Numbered from the stretch's first letter, positions 35,129 to 43,389 are shown. The stretch is 64,000 nt of DNA from Solimonas sp041659605 (GCA_041659605.1 JBAZXW010000015.1:1-64000), one strand, 5' to 3'. Made by a program: numbers and translations. Notes: generated from the sequence alone by a model not told the origin.

Positions 35129-35605
35129 TTAGTGTGTGTCGAAGAATTTCTTGATCTGCTTGTCGGCTTCGTCGCGCGTGATGGCGTAGCGCTCCTGAAC
35201 CAGGCCGGCCAGCTTCTGCGAGTGGCCTTCGGACTTGAGCAACTCGTCCTCGGTCAGCTTGCCCCAGGCGATCTTGGCGGCGCCGACCTGCTGCTTCCAC
35301 TTGCCCTTGATCTCGTCAACGCTGGGCATCGCCTGCAGCTGCTGCTTGCTCATGAGGTCGTCGTCGCCGCTGGCGGCGCGCAGCGGGATCTTCGCGGCGG
35401 CGAATTTTTCGTGCAGCGTTGATGGCTTTCTGGGCGAATCCGGAGGACTCGACGGGCGCGCGACTTCCGGCGCTGTCCTTGTGACGTTCGGTGTGCGTTC
35501 GATCTTTCTGAACGGCGACACGGGCGTCGCGGACGCGGTGCTCTGCGTCTGGTCCGGCGCCTTGGCGGAGCCGTTGACCGTGTTCTGTTCGCTGGATTTA
35601 TTCAT
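35129..35605 (-). CDS. CsbD-like stress protein with N-terminal extension
   Basis: A 158-residue protein. The last 70 residues form a CsbD-like domain (VDEIKGKWKQQVGAAKIAWG, then LTEDELLKSEGHSQKLAGL), a family linked to general stress in many bacteria. The first 85 residues are a low-complexity extension conserved in the truncated paralogue at 18204. An internal ATG (MSKQQLQAM) would give a standard-length CsbD protein, so two products are possible. The ATG at 35605 follows GAGG. Preceded by the dyad promoter at 35667. Confidence 0.85.
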   Translation of the reverse strand: MNKSSEQNTVNGSAKAPDQTQSTASATPVSPFRKIERTPNVTRTAPEVARPSSPPDSPRKPSTLHEKFAAAKIPLRAASGDDDLMSKQQLQAMPSVDEIKGKWKQQVGAAKIAWGKLTEDELLKSEGHSQKLAGLVQERYAITRDEADKQIKKFFDTH

Positions 35606-35666
35606 GGTGACCTCGAAATCCCGCAACCCGCGGATTTGCGAGGTGTCGGGATGATTTCAACGCATG

Positions 35667-35709
35667 AACCATAACGGTTGAGGCGCCCGGCGTCGGTGCG
35701 CTGGCGAGC
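35667..35709 (-). promoter_or_regulatory. Dyad promoter of the CsbD-like gene
   Basis: GCTCG-CCAG-CGCAC, then CGAC, 18 bases, then TATGGTT, about 60 bases before the ATG. The -10-like box is identical to that at 22549. Confidence 0.6.
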
Positions 35710-35756
35710 ATAGTGCCGATACGGTCAATGGCCGTCTGTTGCGCGGCGGCTTTCCG

Positions 35757-37112
35757 TCAAGCCTGCTCGACGTGACCGGCGTAATGCTGGTTGGACGGCA
35801 GCCAGCGCAGCGCCGCCATGCCTGCTGCTGCCGACGCGACCGAGGCCAGGAAGATGCCCAGCTTGGCGCCGTTGATCAGTTCGTCCGTGAATGCCTGATC
35901 GGCGATGAACAGCGCCATGGTGAAGCCGATTCCGGCGAGCAACCCGCCGCCGACCAGAAATCCCCAGCCCAGCTCGACCGGACGAATGGCGATGCCGCTG
36001 CGCACCGCCAGCCAGGCGAATGCCACGACGCCGATCGGCTTGCCCAGGGCGAATCCCGCGAACACCGCCCAGGTGACGGAATGCCCGAGGTCGCTCCACG
36101 ACAGCGGTAGCCCGGCGTTGGCGAACGCGAACAGCGGCATGATGGCAAAGCCGACCCAGGGGTGCAGTCCGATCTCCAGGCGTTCAACCGGAGACAGGGT
36201 TTCGCGCGCCGCGACTTCGGCAACCTGCAAAGTCTTCCGATCCGGGGTGTCGCCGCTTCCGCCCTCTTCGGCAGCCGGATGGGCGACGACCCGGTCGAGA
36301 ATCGCATACAGGCGCCTGTCGCTGACCCATCGGCGCGCCGGTGTCATCAAGCCGAGGATCACGCCGGTGACGGTGGCATGGATGCCGGACGCATCCACGG
36401 CGATCCAGATCAGGCCGCCGACCAGGAAGTAGCTCGGAAACCCGCGGATCCCGATCAGCGCCATGCCGCGCACGACGGCCAGGCCCAGGACGGCAAGGCC
36501 CAACGCGCTCCAGACGATCGGGTCGCTGTAGCCGATCGCCACGACGAGGATGGCGCCGAGGTCGTCGACGATCGCCAGCGACAGCATGAACACGCGCAGG
36601 CTCGGCGGGATGCGCGATCCGAGCAGCGCCAGGCAGCCGACGACAAATGCGGTGTCGGTGGCCATGACCGTGCCCCAGCCATGCCCGCCGGGCTGCCCCG
36701 ACTGCAGCGCGAGATACAAGCCGGCCGGCAGCAGCATGCCGCCGATGGCCGACGCGATCGACAGCGCGGCCATCCGCGGATTGCTCAGCTCGCCCAGGAC
36801 CAGCTCGCGCTTGAGCTCCAGCGCGACCAGGAAAAAGAACAGCGTCATCAGGCCGTCGTTGATCCAGTCCTTCAACGACCGACCGAAATCCACCGCGCCG
36901 AACTGCAGAACGACGGGCGTCTCCCAGAAGTCCAGGAACGGATGCGACCAAGGCGAGTTGGACAGCGCGAGCGCGGCGATCGTGAAAACCAGCAGGATGG
37001 CACCGCCGGCCGTCTCGATCAGCAGAAATCGCGCGAATGGCTTGGTCCACCGGTCAGCCAGCTCGCGCGGCAGCCGGCTCAGATCGGTCCCGGGAGGTCG
37101 GCGCTCATTCAT
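35757..37112 (-). CDS. nhaA: Na+/H+ antiporter NhaA
   Basis: A 451-residue inner-membrane antiporter that exports Na+ in exchange for protons. The signature is present: MATDTAFVVGCLALLG, and LAIVDDLGAILVVAIGY with the paired transport Asp. It is longer than the E. coli protein because of an N-terminal extension and a charged loop near residue 300 (EEGGSGDTPDRKTLQ). The start MNERRPPG is followed by typical family sequence; the frame upstream of it runs into an interspersed repeat. Confidence 0.93.
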   Translation of the reverse strand: MNERRPPGTDLSRLPRELADRWTKPFARFLLIETAGGAILLVFTIAALALSNSPWSHPFLDFWETPVVLQFGAVDFGRSLKDWINDGLMTLFFFLVALELKRELVLGELSNPRMAALSIASAIGGMLLPAGLYLALQSGQPGGHGWGTVMATDTAFVVGCLALLGSRIPPSLRVFMLSLAIVDDLGAILVVAIGYSDPIVWSALGLAVLGLAVVRGMALIGIRGFPSYFLVGGLIWIAVDASGIHATVTGVILGLMTPARRWVSDRRLYAILDRVVAHPAAEEGGSGDTPDRKTLQVAEVAARETLSPVERLEIGLHPWVGFAIMPLFAFANAGLPLSWSDLGHSVTWAVFAGFALGKPIGVVAFAWLAVRSGIAIRPVELGWGFLVGGGLLAGIGFTMALFIADQAFTDELINGAKLGIFLASVASAAAGMAALRWLPSNQHYAGHVEQA

Positions 37113-37129
37113 GAGGATGTCGCGCTGGC

Positions 37130-37273
37130 ATTGATTCCGTTCGGGTCGAGTAGCCCGCGCAGCCCTGTCCTGAGCATCGTCGAAGGGGGGCGTATCGAGA
37201 CCTCGCGCAAAGGGGCCTCGATACACCGCGCATCATGCGCGGCACTCGGCCCGAACGGCTGGAATTTCAACGA
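37130..37273 (+). repeat. Interspersed repeat, copy C (diverged)
   Basis: Begins TTCCGTTCGGGTCGAGTAGC and contains GGCGTATCGAGACCTCGCG, CCTCGATACACCGCGC and GCGGCACTCGGCCCGAACGG, in the same order as copy A. It lies between nhaA and a small membrane protein gene. Confidence 0.75.
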
Positions 37274-37282
37274 TTCCGTCGA

Positions 37283-37501
37283 CTAATTCTTCCTCGGCAC
37301 CACCAGCAAGACCACGCCCAGAACCAGCACACCGATGCCGGCCCACATCGGCACATTGACGCGCTGCTTCTCGTCGACCGACATGTGCAAGGGGCCCAGG
37401 TCGGCCTTGTGCGTCTGCTTGGTGTAGCTGAAGCCGCCGTATGCGAGCCCCAACGCTCCAGCAACAATCAGCAGGATTGCCACGATTCTCTGTGCGTCCA
37501 T
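37283..37501 (-). CDS. Small two-helix membrane protein
   Basis: A 72-residue protein with two membrane segments (IVAILLIVAGALGLAYGG and WAGIGVLVLGVVLLVVP) and a central YTKQTHKADLGPLHMSVDE segment. This YTK...LGP layout is a known uncharacterised family (DUF3185-like). The next small membrane gene ends 35 bases upstream on the same strand, so both are probably one transcript. Confidence 0.8.
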   Translation of the reverse strand: MDAQRIVAILLIVAGALGLAYGGFSYTKQTHKADLGPLHMSVDEKQRVNVPMWAGIGVLVLGVVLLVVPRKN

Positions 37502-37536
37502 CGGTTCTGCTCCTGGCTATACCTAACTGGGTCGCG

Positions 37537-37683
37537 TCAGATGCCTCGGCCCCTGATCACGCGGAGCAGTATCACGACGATCGCCACGACCAGCAGGATG
37601 TGGATGAATCCGCCCATGGTGTAAGACGAAACCAGTCCCAGCAGCCACAGGATCAACAGGATTACTACGATGGTTTCGAGCAT
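37537..37683 (-). CDS. Lmo0937-family small membrane protein
   Basis: A 48-residue protein: an N-terminal hydrophobic helix VVILLILWLLGLVSSYTMGG, then FIHILLVVAIVVILLRVI and a basic end. This matches the short Lmo0937-type membrane peptides often found beside stress genes. Too short for most gene callers, but the ATG at 37683 has GAGGAACG upstream and the family pattern is strong. Confidence 0.8.
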   Translation of the reverse strand: MLETIVVILLILWLLGLVSSYTMGGFIHILLVVAIVVILLRVIRGRGI

Positions 37684-37736
37684 GGTTCGTTCCTCTGTGA
37701 TCGGCGTTCCGCGACCGGATGTGAACTGCGTAGCGA

Positions 37737-37779
37737 CACAGTGCGCGCCGTGGGTGACGGTGTCCGTGCGGTGGCGTAC
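37737..37779 (-). promoter_or_regulatory. Weaker dyad element, leftward
   Basis: GTACG-CCAC-CGCAC, then GGAC, 18 bases, then CACTGTG in place of a TA box. It points to the small membrane protein genes and lies 95 bases upstream of the divergent Crp/Fnr gene. Confidence 0.4.
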
Positions 37780-37872
37780 ATATTCCCGCGTTATGGAACC
37801 TGCACCGCCTTCCCGCGCCACGGGCGTTGCGCTACGCTGTACGAACGTTGCTGCCAAGAGAATGTGACCGCA

Positions 37873-38649
37873 ATGTCTAAAACGCCCGCCACGCCTGCGC
37901 CGCAGCAGAATCACCTTCTGGCTGCCTTGCCGGCAGACGTCCTGCATCGCATGCTTCCTCATCTCGAACGGGTGGAGTTGCCGCTCGGCAAGGTGCTGTA
38001 CGAACCGGGTGATACGCTGCGCCACGTCTATTTCCCGACCGATGCGATCGTGTCGTTGCTGTACGTGATGGAAAGCGGCGCGTCGGCGGAGATCGCGGTG
38101 GTCGGCAACGACGGGCTGATTGGCATTTCCCTGTTCATGGGCGGCGAGAGCACGCCCAGCCGGGCGATCGTGCAGAGCGCCGGATCCGCCTTGCGGATGC
38201 CGGGGCAGCGGCTCATCGATGAGTTCAACCGCCACAGCGATCTGTTGGTGCTGCTGCTGCGCTACACCCAGTCCCTGATCACGCAGATGGCGCAGACGGC
38301 TGTCTGCAACCGGCATCACTCCGTGGATCAGCAGCTGTGCCGCTGGCTGCTGCTGTCCCTGGACCGCCTGTCGGGCAGCCACCTGGCGATGACCCAGGAG
38401 CTGATCGCCAACATGCTCGGTGTGCGTCGCGAGGGGGTCACCGAAGCCGCCGGCAAGCTGCAGAAGCTCGGCGTGATCGAGTACGCCCGCGGGCATATCA
38501 CGGTGCTGGACCGCGCGGCACTCGAGAAGCTGAGCTGCGAGTGCTACGCCGTGGTCAGGAAGGAAACCGATCGCCTGCTCCCGTGGTTTCCGGTGCCGCC
38601 GCCCAGCCGCCCAGCCGCCCAGCCGCCCAGCCGCCCGGCCTTGCGGTGA
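37873..38649 (+). CDS. Crp/Fnr-family transcription regulator (1)
   Basis: A 258-residue regulator: cNMP-type sensor fold (LYEPGDTLRHVYFPTDAIVSLLYV, VVGNDGLIGISLFMGG) and a C-terminal winged helix with LIANMLGVRREGVTEAAGKLQ as the helix-turn-helix. The four N-terminal Cys of FNR are absent, so it is not an iron-sulfur oxygen sensor, and the ligand is unknown. The C-terminal PPSRPAAQPPSRP tail comes from a short CCCAGCCGCC-type DNA repeat. A candidate binding dyad lies upstream at 37766. Confidence 0.88.
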   Translation: MSKTPATPAPQQNHLLAALPADVLHRMLPHLERVELPLGKVLYEPGDTLRHVYFPTDAIVSLLYVMESGASAEIAVVGNDGLIGISLFMGGESTPSRAIVQSAGSALRMPGQRLIDEFNRHSDLLVLLLRYTQSLITQMAQTAVCNRHHSVDQQLCRWLLLSLDRLSGSHLAMTQELIANMLGVRREGVTEAAGKLQKLGVIEYARGHITVLDRAALEKLSCECYAVVRKETDRLLPWFPVPPPSRPAAQPPSRPALR

Positions 38650-38698
38650 CGCCAACCCCGGCCGCGACCGGGCTAAGCGGGCTCGCGGTGCATTCTCT

Positions 38699-38741
38699 GT
38701 GTCTTAGCGTACGGACATTTGCCCGCTCGTCGGTCACGCTG
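38699..38741 (+). promoter_or_regulatory. Weaker dyad element upstream of the second Crp/Fnr gene
   Basis: GTGTC-TTAG-CGTAC, then GGAC, 18 bases, then CACGCTG. Two mismatches in the dyad and a poor -10-like box. It lies about 75 bases before the GTG start at 38814. Confidence 0.35.
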
Positions 38742-38813
38742 CGGTGACGAGATCGCACCGGTTCCCTTCTCGCGCCCAAACTGGGCGTTGTCCCGTGCCG
38801 CAGGACCCTTCAC

Positions 38814-39563
38814 GTGCCCGCCGCATCACAGCTACCCGTCGTCAACCGTCTGATCGATTGCCTGTCCCGCCAGGACCGCGGTCGCCTGATACGGGGCTGC
38901 ACGCCGGTTGATCTTGTGTTCGGGACCATTCTGTGCGAGCCGGAACAGCCGTTCCGGCACGTGTATTTTCCCTTGAGCGGCTGGATCTCCCTGGTCGCCA
39001 GCGTCGGTGCCCACAAGCCCCTGGAAATGGGGCTGATCGGCAACGAGGGCATGCTCGGAGCCACCCTGGCGCTGGACATCGACGCCGCGCCGCTGCGCGG
39101 CGTCGTGCAGGGGTCCGGCACTGCGCTGCGCATGGACGCCGCGCAGCTCAAGCGGGAACTGCGCCGCAGTCCCGCCTTGCTGCGCGCGCTCAATCGCTAC
39201 CTGTACGTGTTGATGGCGCAGCTGTCGCAAACCGCCGCCTGCACGCGCTTTCATGAGGTCGAGCCGCGGCTGGCGCGGTGGCTGCTGATGACGCACGACC
39301 GCGCGCATGCCGATCATTTTCATCTCACGCACAGCTTTCTCGCCGACATGCTCGGCGTGCGCAGGAGCGGCGTGACCATCGCCGCCGGCGCGCTGCAACG
39401 GCGGAATCTCATCCGTTACACGCGCGGCGAAATCAGCATCCTCAATCGCAGCGGCCTTGAGGCCGCGGCCTGCGAGTGCTACGAAGCAGTGATCGAGGAC
39501 TACGCCAGGCTGCAGGCCCAGGGAAATCCGTCGGGTGGGGCCCGACGTCGCAATGCGCTGTAG
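38814..39563 (+). CDS. Crp/Fnr-family transcription regulator (2)
   Basis: A 249-residue paralogue of the preceding regulator: LCEPEQPFRHVYFPLSGWISLVA sensor strand, GLIGNEGMLGATLAL, and FLADMLGVRRSGVTIAAGALQ as the DNA-reading helix. The recognition helices of the two regulators are nearly the same (MLGVRRxGVTxAAGxLQ), so they probably read the same or overlapping sites. The start is a GTG. No FNR-type cysteine set is present. Confidence 0.87.
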   Translation: MPAASQLPVVNRLIDCLSRQDRGRLIRGCTPVDLVFGTILCEPEQPFRHVYFPLSGWISLVASVGAHKPLEMGLIGNEGMLGATLALDIDAAPLRGVVQGSGTALRMDAAQLKRELRRSPALLRALNRYLYVLMAQLSQTAACTRFHEVEPRLARWLLMTHDRAHADHFHLTHSFLADMLGVRRSGVTIAAGALQRRNLIRYTRGEISILNRSGLEAAACECYEAVIEDYARLQAQGNPSGGARRRNAL

Positions 39564-39698
39564 CGAACAGACGTCCGCGCGCACATGGTGGAGGATGGGT
39601 ATTCATCACCCGATGCCGGGGATGACTTGGCAGGCGCGGGCAACGGACGTGGTCCGGGCCGCAGGCCTGCTGTCGCAGACCACACCGAGGAGTCAGTC

Positions 39699-40088
39699 AT
39701 GCAAATCCAGTCAGGATCATCAGGATCACGGGTGTCCGAAGCGCTGCCGAATGGCCAGGCCGATCCGTCGGCGCCGCCGACGGTCATGGCAGCCGTGCAG
39801 GCCGGCGTGTCGCGCGAGTTCCACAGTCTGTTCACGGACATCGAAGATCTGCTCAAGTCCACGACCTCGTTGACCGGGGACGATCTGGCCCGCGCCAAAG
39901 CCAAGCTCAGTGCCCGCGCGACCGCGGCCAGGGAATCGATCGAGAAGATGGGCGTCGTGATCGCAGATCGCGCCCGCAACACTGCCACGGCCACCGATGG
40001 CTATGTGCATGAGCGGCCCTGGCAGGCCATCGGCATCGGGGCGGCACTGGGTCTGGTCGCCGGCTTCATGCTGGCGCGCCGCAGATAG
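39699..40088 (+). CDS. DUF883 (ElaB/YqjD-like) membrane-anchored protein
   Basis: A 129-residue protein: a disordered N terminus, an amphipathic helix (FHSLFTDIEDLLKSTTSLTG ... ARATAARESIEKMG), and a C-terminal hydrophobic helix ending GLVAGFMLARRR. This is the YqjD/ElaB pattern; such tail-anchored proteins bind ribosomes at the inner membrane in stationary phase in E. coli. The ATG follows GAGGAG. First of three genes equivalent to yqjD-yqjE-yqjK. Confidence 0.87.
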   Translation: MQIQSGSSGSRVSEALPNGQADPSAPPTVMAAVQAGVSREFHSLFTDIEDLLKSTTSLTGDDLARAKAKLSARATAARESIEKMGVVIADRARNTATATDGYVHERPWQAIGIGAALGLVAGFMLARRR

Positions 40089-40111
40089 GGCGAGATCCAC
40101 AGTAGGTCCGT

Positions 40112-40549
40112 ATGTCCGTGCCAGAACCCGAACAGGCGCCACAGGCGGTCACGATCCCGGACTCCGCCGGGATCGATCCGCTCAATGCGGTCCGCATCCT
40201 GGCTTCAGCGGGTGCCGGTCTGTTGAGCCAAGCCGGCCTGCACAGCGAGCTGGCGCGGATCGAATGGGCGGAGGAGCGCGGCCGGTGGTTGAAGATGCTC
40301 GTCGTCACGCTGCTCGGCTTCGCGTGCCTCCTGTGCGTCCTGCTGGTCGCCGGTGCGCTGGTGATGTCCGTGTTTTGGGACAGCGCGTTGCGGATTCCGG
40401 TCGCGATGACCCTGATGGCTGCTTATACGCTCGGAACCGCGATCGCCTGGCGCCGCTTTCAGGCGCTGTCGGCGCTCAGCGATCGCGGTTTTGCGGCGAC
40501 CCGCGAAGAGCTTGCCGCCGATGTGGCGCTGCTCAGGAGCCATCGGTGA
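40112..40549 (+). CDS. YqjE-like (phage-holin-superfamily) membrane protein
   Basis: A 145-residue protein with two central hydrophobic segments (MLVVTLLGFACLLCVLLVAGA and IPVAMTLMAAYTLGTAIAW) flanked by charged helices (SELARIEWAEERGRW). This matches the YqjE family, usually encoded after yqjD. The stop overlaps the GTG of the next gene (GTGA). Confidence 0.85.
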   Translation: MSVPEPEQAPQAVTIPDSAGIDPLNAVRILASAGAGLLSQAGLHSELARIEWAEERGRWLKMLVVTLLGFACLLCVLLVAGALVMSVFWDSALRIPVAMTLMAAYTLGTAIAWRRFQALSALSDRGFAATREELAADVALLRSHR

Positions 40550-40761
40550 TCGCGCCTTCCGATCTCTCCCTGGCCGAGCAACGCCTGGCACTGCGCCAGC
40601 AGCTGCAGGAACAGCGCCGACGCATCGCACATCAGCTCGATGGAGCCGCCACTGCGGACGGCAGCTTCCCACGCAGCATGACCATGCGCCTCGTGATCCG
40701 TCGGCCGGATCTGGCAGTACGACTGGCCCTGGGAATCGCAACCCTGCTGAAGCGCCGGTAG
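40546..40761 (+). CDS. YqjK-like small protein
   Basis: A 71-residue basic helical protein (LSLAEQRLALRQQLQEQRRR...) ending LGIATLLKRR. The position and the GTGA overlap with the YqjE-like gene fit YqjK. The GTG start is chosen for that overlap; no ATG lies nearby in frame before residue 46. Confidence 0.7.
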   Translation: MIAPSDLSLAEQRLALRQQLQEQRRRIAHQLDGAATADGSFPRSMTMRLVIRRPDLAVRLALGIATLLKRR

Positions 40762-40859
40762 ACCTGACGTCGATGCGTGAGACCACGTCCGCTCTGATCA
40801 GGGACATCCCAAGGCGGCAGCGATCCCGTGCAGTACAGCGACCATCCTGAGGGTGACCG

Positions 40860-41870
40860 ATGACCGAGCAGCACCACGCGCACAAGGACAGCCCGACGGT
40901 TCAATCCATTCGCCGCTCGAATCTGGAAGATCTGCGCGCGTCCGAGGCCCGCTATCGACGATTGTTCGAGTCTGCACAGGACGGAATCCTGATCGTCAAT
41001 GCAGCGAATGCGCAGGTGATCGATGCCAACCCCTATATCGGGGAGCTGCTCGGCTTCCTGCCGGCCGAGCTGACCGGCAAGAAACTCTGGGAGCTCGGCG
41101 TGATCAGAGACGTGAATGCCCTCAAGTCGGTGTTCGAAACCCTTCAACGCAGCGGATATGCGCGCCATGATGACCTGCCCCTGCTGAGCAAAGACGGGCG
41201 TCAGGTCGACGTCGAGTTCGTCAGCAACCGTTACCTGGACGGCGGTCAGTCGGTTATCCAGTGCAACATCCGCGACATCTCGCAGCGCAAGTACGAGCAC
41301 GCGGAACTGAAGCGTGCGGCGACGACCGATGATCTCACGGGTCTCGCGAATCGGCGTCAGGTCATCAAGTCGGTGATCGACGAGCTGCAGCGGGCCCGTC
41401 GCTACAAGAGGCCGCTGTCGTTGCTGACCCTCGATGTTGATCGTTTCAAGTACATCAATGACGTCTACGGACACGCCGTCGGCGATCGCGTCCTGCGCTC
41501 CCTGGCCGATGTCTGCCGGGTCGTCGTGCGCCACGCTGATCTGGCCGGGCGTATGGGCGGAGACGAGTTCATCGTACTGCTGCCGGAAACGGCGCTACAG
41601 GCAGCGATCGATGCCGCGCAACGTTTGCGTCGCAGCATCGAAGCAGTCCGACTGCTGCCGGACCGCGGCGACGCCCCGACGATGACCGTGTCGATCGGCG
41701 TCGCGACGACCACCGATGGCCAGGAATCCCTGCACGAGCTGCTTTCGCGCGCCGACCAGCAGCTCTATCGCGCGAAGGCGGGCGGTCGCAACAGCGTGTG
41801 CGCGGATGACGCCGCTCTAAAATCTGACTTGCCGCGAGTTCCGGCTGCGGCTCAGGTCGGGGGCCGGTAG
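40860..41870 (+). CDS. PAS-GGDEF diguanylate cyclase
   Basis: A 336-residue cytoplasmic protein: a PAS domain (about 27-150: RYRRLFESAQDGILIVNAAN, with a PAC-like end ISQRKYEHAELK) and a GGDEF domain (about 160-320). The active-site signature is complete (RMGGDEFIVLL), and an RHAD inhibitory-site motif lies five residues before it, so product inhibition by cyclic di-GMP is expected. It can make the messenger that the HD-GYP protein at 13377 would remove. Confidence 0.92.
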   Translation: MTEQHHAHKDSPTVQSIRRSNLEDLRASEARYRRLFESAQDGILIVNAANAQVIDANPYIGELLGFLPAELTGKKLWELGVIRDVNALKSVFETLQRSGYARHDDLPLLSKDGRQVDVEFVSNRYLDGGQSVIQCNIRDISQRKYEHAELKRAATTDDLTGLANRRQVIKSVIDELQRARRYKRPLSLLTLDVDRFKYINDVYGHAVGDRVLRSLADVCRVVVRHADLAGRMGGDEFIVLLPETALQAAIDAAQRLRRSIEAVRLLPDRGDAPTMTVSIGVATTTDGQESLHELLSRADQQLYRAKAGGRNSVCADDAALKSDLPRVPAAAQVGGR

Positions 41871-41991
41871 CGGCTCCGGGTTTCCAGGAACGAGCAACGC
41901 CCTCTGTTCGACGTTCTGGTCCATCGGCGCAGGAAGCTCCGGCAGGCGTTGCCCGTCTTGCGCGAGCGCAAGTCCCGCGGCGGCACCCGCA

Positions 41992-42031
41992 ACAAAAGCC
42001 TGGCAGCCCTTGCGGGCGGCCAGGCTTTGTT
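41992..42031. terminator. Bidirectional terminator-like hairpin
   Basis: Arms AAAGCCTGGC and GCCAGGCTTT around a 14-base loop, flanked by CAAA/TTTG on both sides. It lies between the convergent diguanylate cyclase and BON-protein genes and can serve both. Confidence 0.65.
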
Positions 42032-42051
42032 GTCGTGACGATCCGTCTTTG

Positions 42052-42885
42052 TTACTGCGCAAGACCCTTCGAGTTGACACTTCGGACGCCGCGCACGTTG
42101 CTGGCGAGTTCGATTGCCAGTTCGCGCTCCGCGCCGCTGTCGACATCGCCGGTCAGCGTGACGATCCCGCTCTTCGTACTGACCGCGATGTCGGATCCGT
42201 CGACGTTGGTGGAGTAGACGTAGGTTGATTTCACCTTGGCCGTGATCCAGCTGTCGGCGACGTCCGTTCCGGCTTCATGGGCGGAAGCCTTTGCCTTGTC
42301 GGCCATGCTCGGCGGCGAATTCTTGACCGTCAGCTGGTTATCCACTGAGGTGACGCCGCGGGTATTCAGGGCCAGGCGCGTGGCGAGATCCTTCGCCGCG
42401 GCGCTTTCAGCGGTTCCGGCCAGGGTGACCTTGCCCCACTTCGTGTCGACGTTCGTGGACAGACCGTCTGCGTGACTGCTCCACAGCAGCTTCGACTTCA
42501 CCGCGGCGGTGATGCTGGCGTCGTCAATGGATTGGCCATAGCTGCGTTCGGACGAGCGCGCCGGTGCCACGTAGTCCGGCTTGATGACGATGTCGTTGTC
42601 GACATTCTGGATGCCGCTGACGCCCAAGGCGATCTGTTCGGCCAGTTCCTTGCTGACGCCTTCCTCGACCTCGCCGCTGAGGGTGGCCTTGCCGGCATGC
42701 ACCGACACCTTCAGGTCATTTGCCCGCAGGTAGGGGTTCAGCGCGTAGGTGGTCCAGATCTGGGTTTCCTGACGCGCCTCGGTGACTTCCTGCGAAGCCG
42801 TGCCTGCCAGGGCGGTGCCGCAGAGACCTGCCGCCGACAGTGCGATGGCCGATGCGATCAGTGATTTGTGGAAATGCGTAGTCAT
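42052..42885 (-). CDS. OsmY-like periplasmic protein with three BON domains
   Basis: A 277-residue exported protein (signal MTTHFHKSLIASAIALSAAG...ALA). Three BON domains follow at about 40-105, 115-185 and 205-275, each with a variant of K(V/A)TL(S/A/T)G and a GVxxVxN end (GIQNVDNDIVIK, GVTSVDNQLTVK, GVRSVNSKGLAQ). OsmY-type proteins are hyperosmotic and stationary-phase envelope proteins. The 5' leader is long: the dyad promoter lies nearly 200 bases upstream at 43082. Confidence 0.9.
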   Translation of the reverse strand: MTTHFHKSLIASAIALSAAGLCGTALAGTASQEVTEARQETQIWTTYALNPYLRANDLKVSVHAGKATLSGEVEEGVSKELAEQIALGVSGIQNVDNDIVIKPDYVAPARSSERSYGQSIDDASITAAVKSKLLWSSHADGLSTNVDTKWGKVTLAGTAESAAAKDLATRLALNTRGVTSVDNQLTVKNSPPSMADKAKASAHEAGTDVADSWITAKVKSTYVYSTNVDGSDIAVSTKSGIVTLTGDVDSGAERELAIELASNVRGVRSVNSKGLAQ

Positions 42886-43081
42886 GTGTCGATACTCCGA
42901 AATTTGAAAACAGCTGAGGCTGCAGGAGCGATCGAATGACCGTTCCTTTGACTTGAGACGCTCTGTTTCTCGCCGCCTGACGCGTCGCCATCAAGAACTG
43001 CCATCAAGAACTGTGGATGGCGCGACGTACCTCAGGCGGTGCGCTTCTCGCGGCAGAAGGGCGCGATGGATGCAACCGAAT

Positions 43082-43124
43082 GAGTCTAGGGGTGGGGCCG
43101 CGCGACGTCGGTGCGCCACCGCGC
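43082..43124 (-). promoter_or_regulatory. Dyad promoter upstream of the OsmY-like gene
   Basis: GCGCG-GTGG-CGCAC, then CGAC, 18 bases, then TAGACTC. Same layout as at 22549 and 35667. Confidence 0.55.
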
Positions 43125-43180
43125 TTACGCGGATGACGCGATTTCCGATCCGTCGCGTTTCCGGCCCGACGGGCCGGAAA

Positions 43181-43234
43181 CGAGCAAGCCCGCCGAAGGC
43201 GGGCTTGCGGACAACTGGCGCTCCTACCGGGATT
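43181..43234. repeat. Direct repeat of the tRNA-Glu 3' end plus terminator
   Basis: A 54-base stretch nearly identical to 43355-43408. It contains the terminator-like hairpin (43184-43208) and the last 23-24 bases of the tRNA including CCA, then diverges inside the T arm. The two copies are offset by 174 bases in the same orientation. Confidence 0.85.
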
Positions 43235-43357
43235 GTGCGGACCGCTGCAGCGGTCCACACCCCGCGCTGGCGCTTGGGGCTGCGGCCGCTGGCGCGGCCT
43301 CGCGCCGATTCGCTCCGCGAATCGGTCGAACCCTTCGGGTTCTCATCCCGTAAACGA

Positions 43358-43382
43358 GCAAACCCGCCAAGGGCGGGCTTGC
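43358..43382 (-). terminator. Terminator-like hairpin of tRNA-Glu
   Basis: GCAAGCCCGCC and GGCGGGTTTGC arms with a CTT loop, starting 8 bases after the CCA end. A near-identical hairpin sits in the duplicate at 43184-43208. Confidence 0.7.
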
Positions 43383-43389
43383 AGACAAC

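Larger units (their letters stand above)
42886..43389. other. Intergenic region between the BON-protein gene and tRNA-Glu
   Basis: No protein gene is seen. It holds the dyad promoter (43082-43124), a partial duplicate of the tRNA 3' end with terminator (43181-43234), a palindrome TCCGGCCCGACGGGCCGGA near 43159, GGACCGCTGCAGCGGTCC near 43240, and the terminator of the tRNA. Confidence 0.6.

Noticed and set aside
41817..42146. Minus-strand frame overlapping the diguanylate cyclase 3' end
   Set aside because: It has a signal-like stretch (FVAGAAAGLALAQ) but no credible start, overlaps two real genes and passes through a terminator hairpin.
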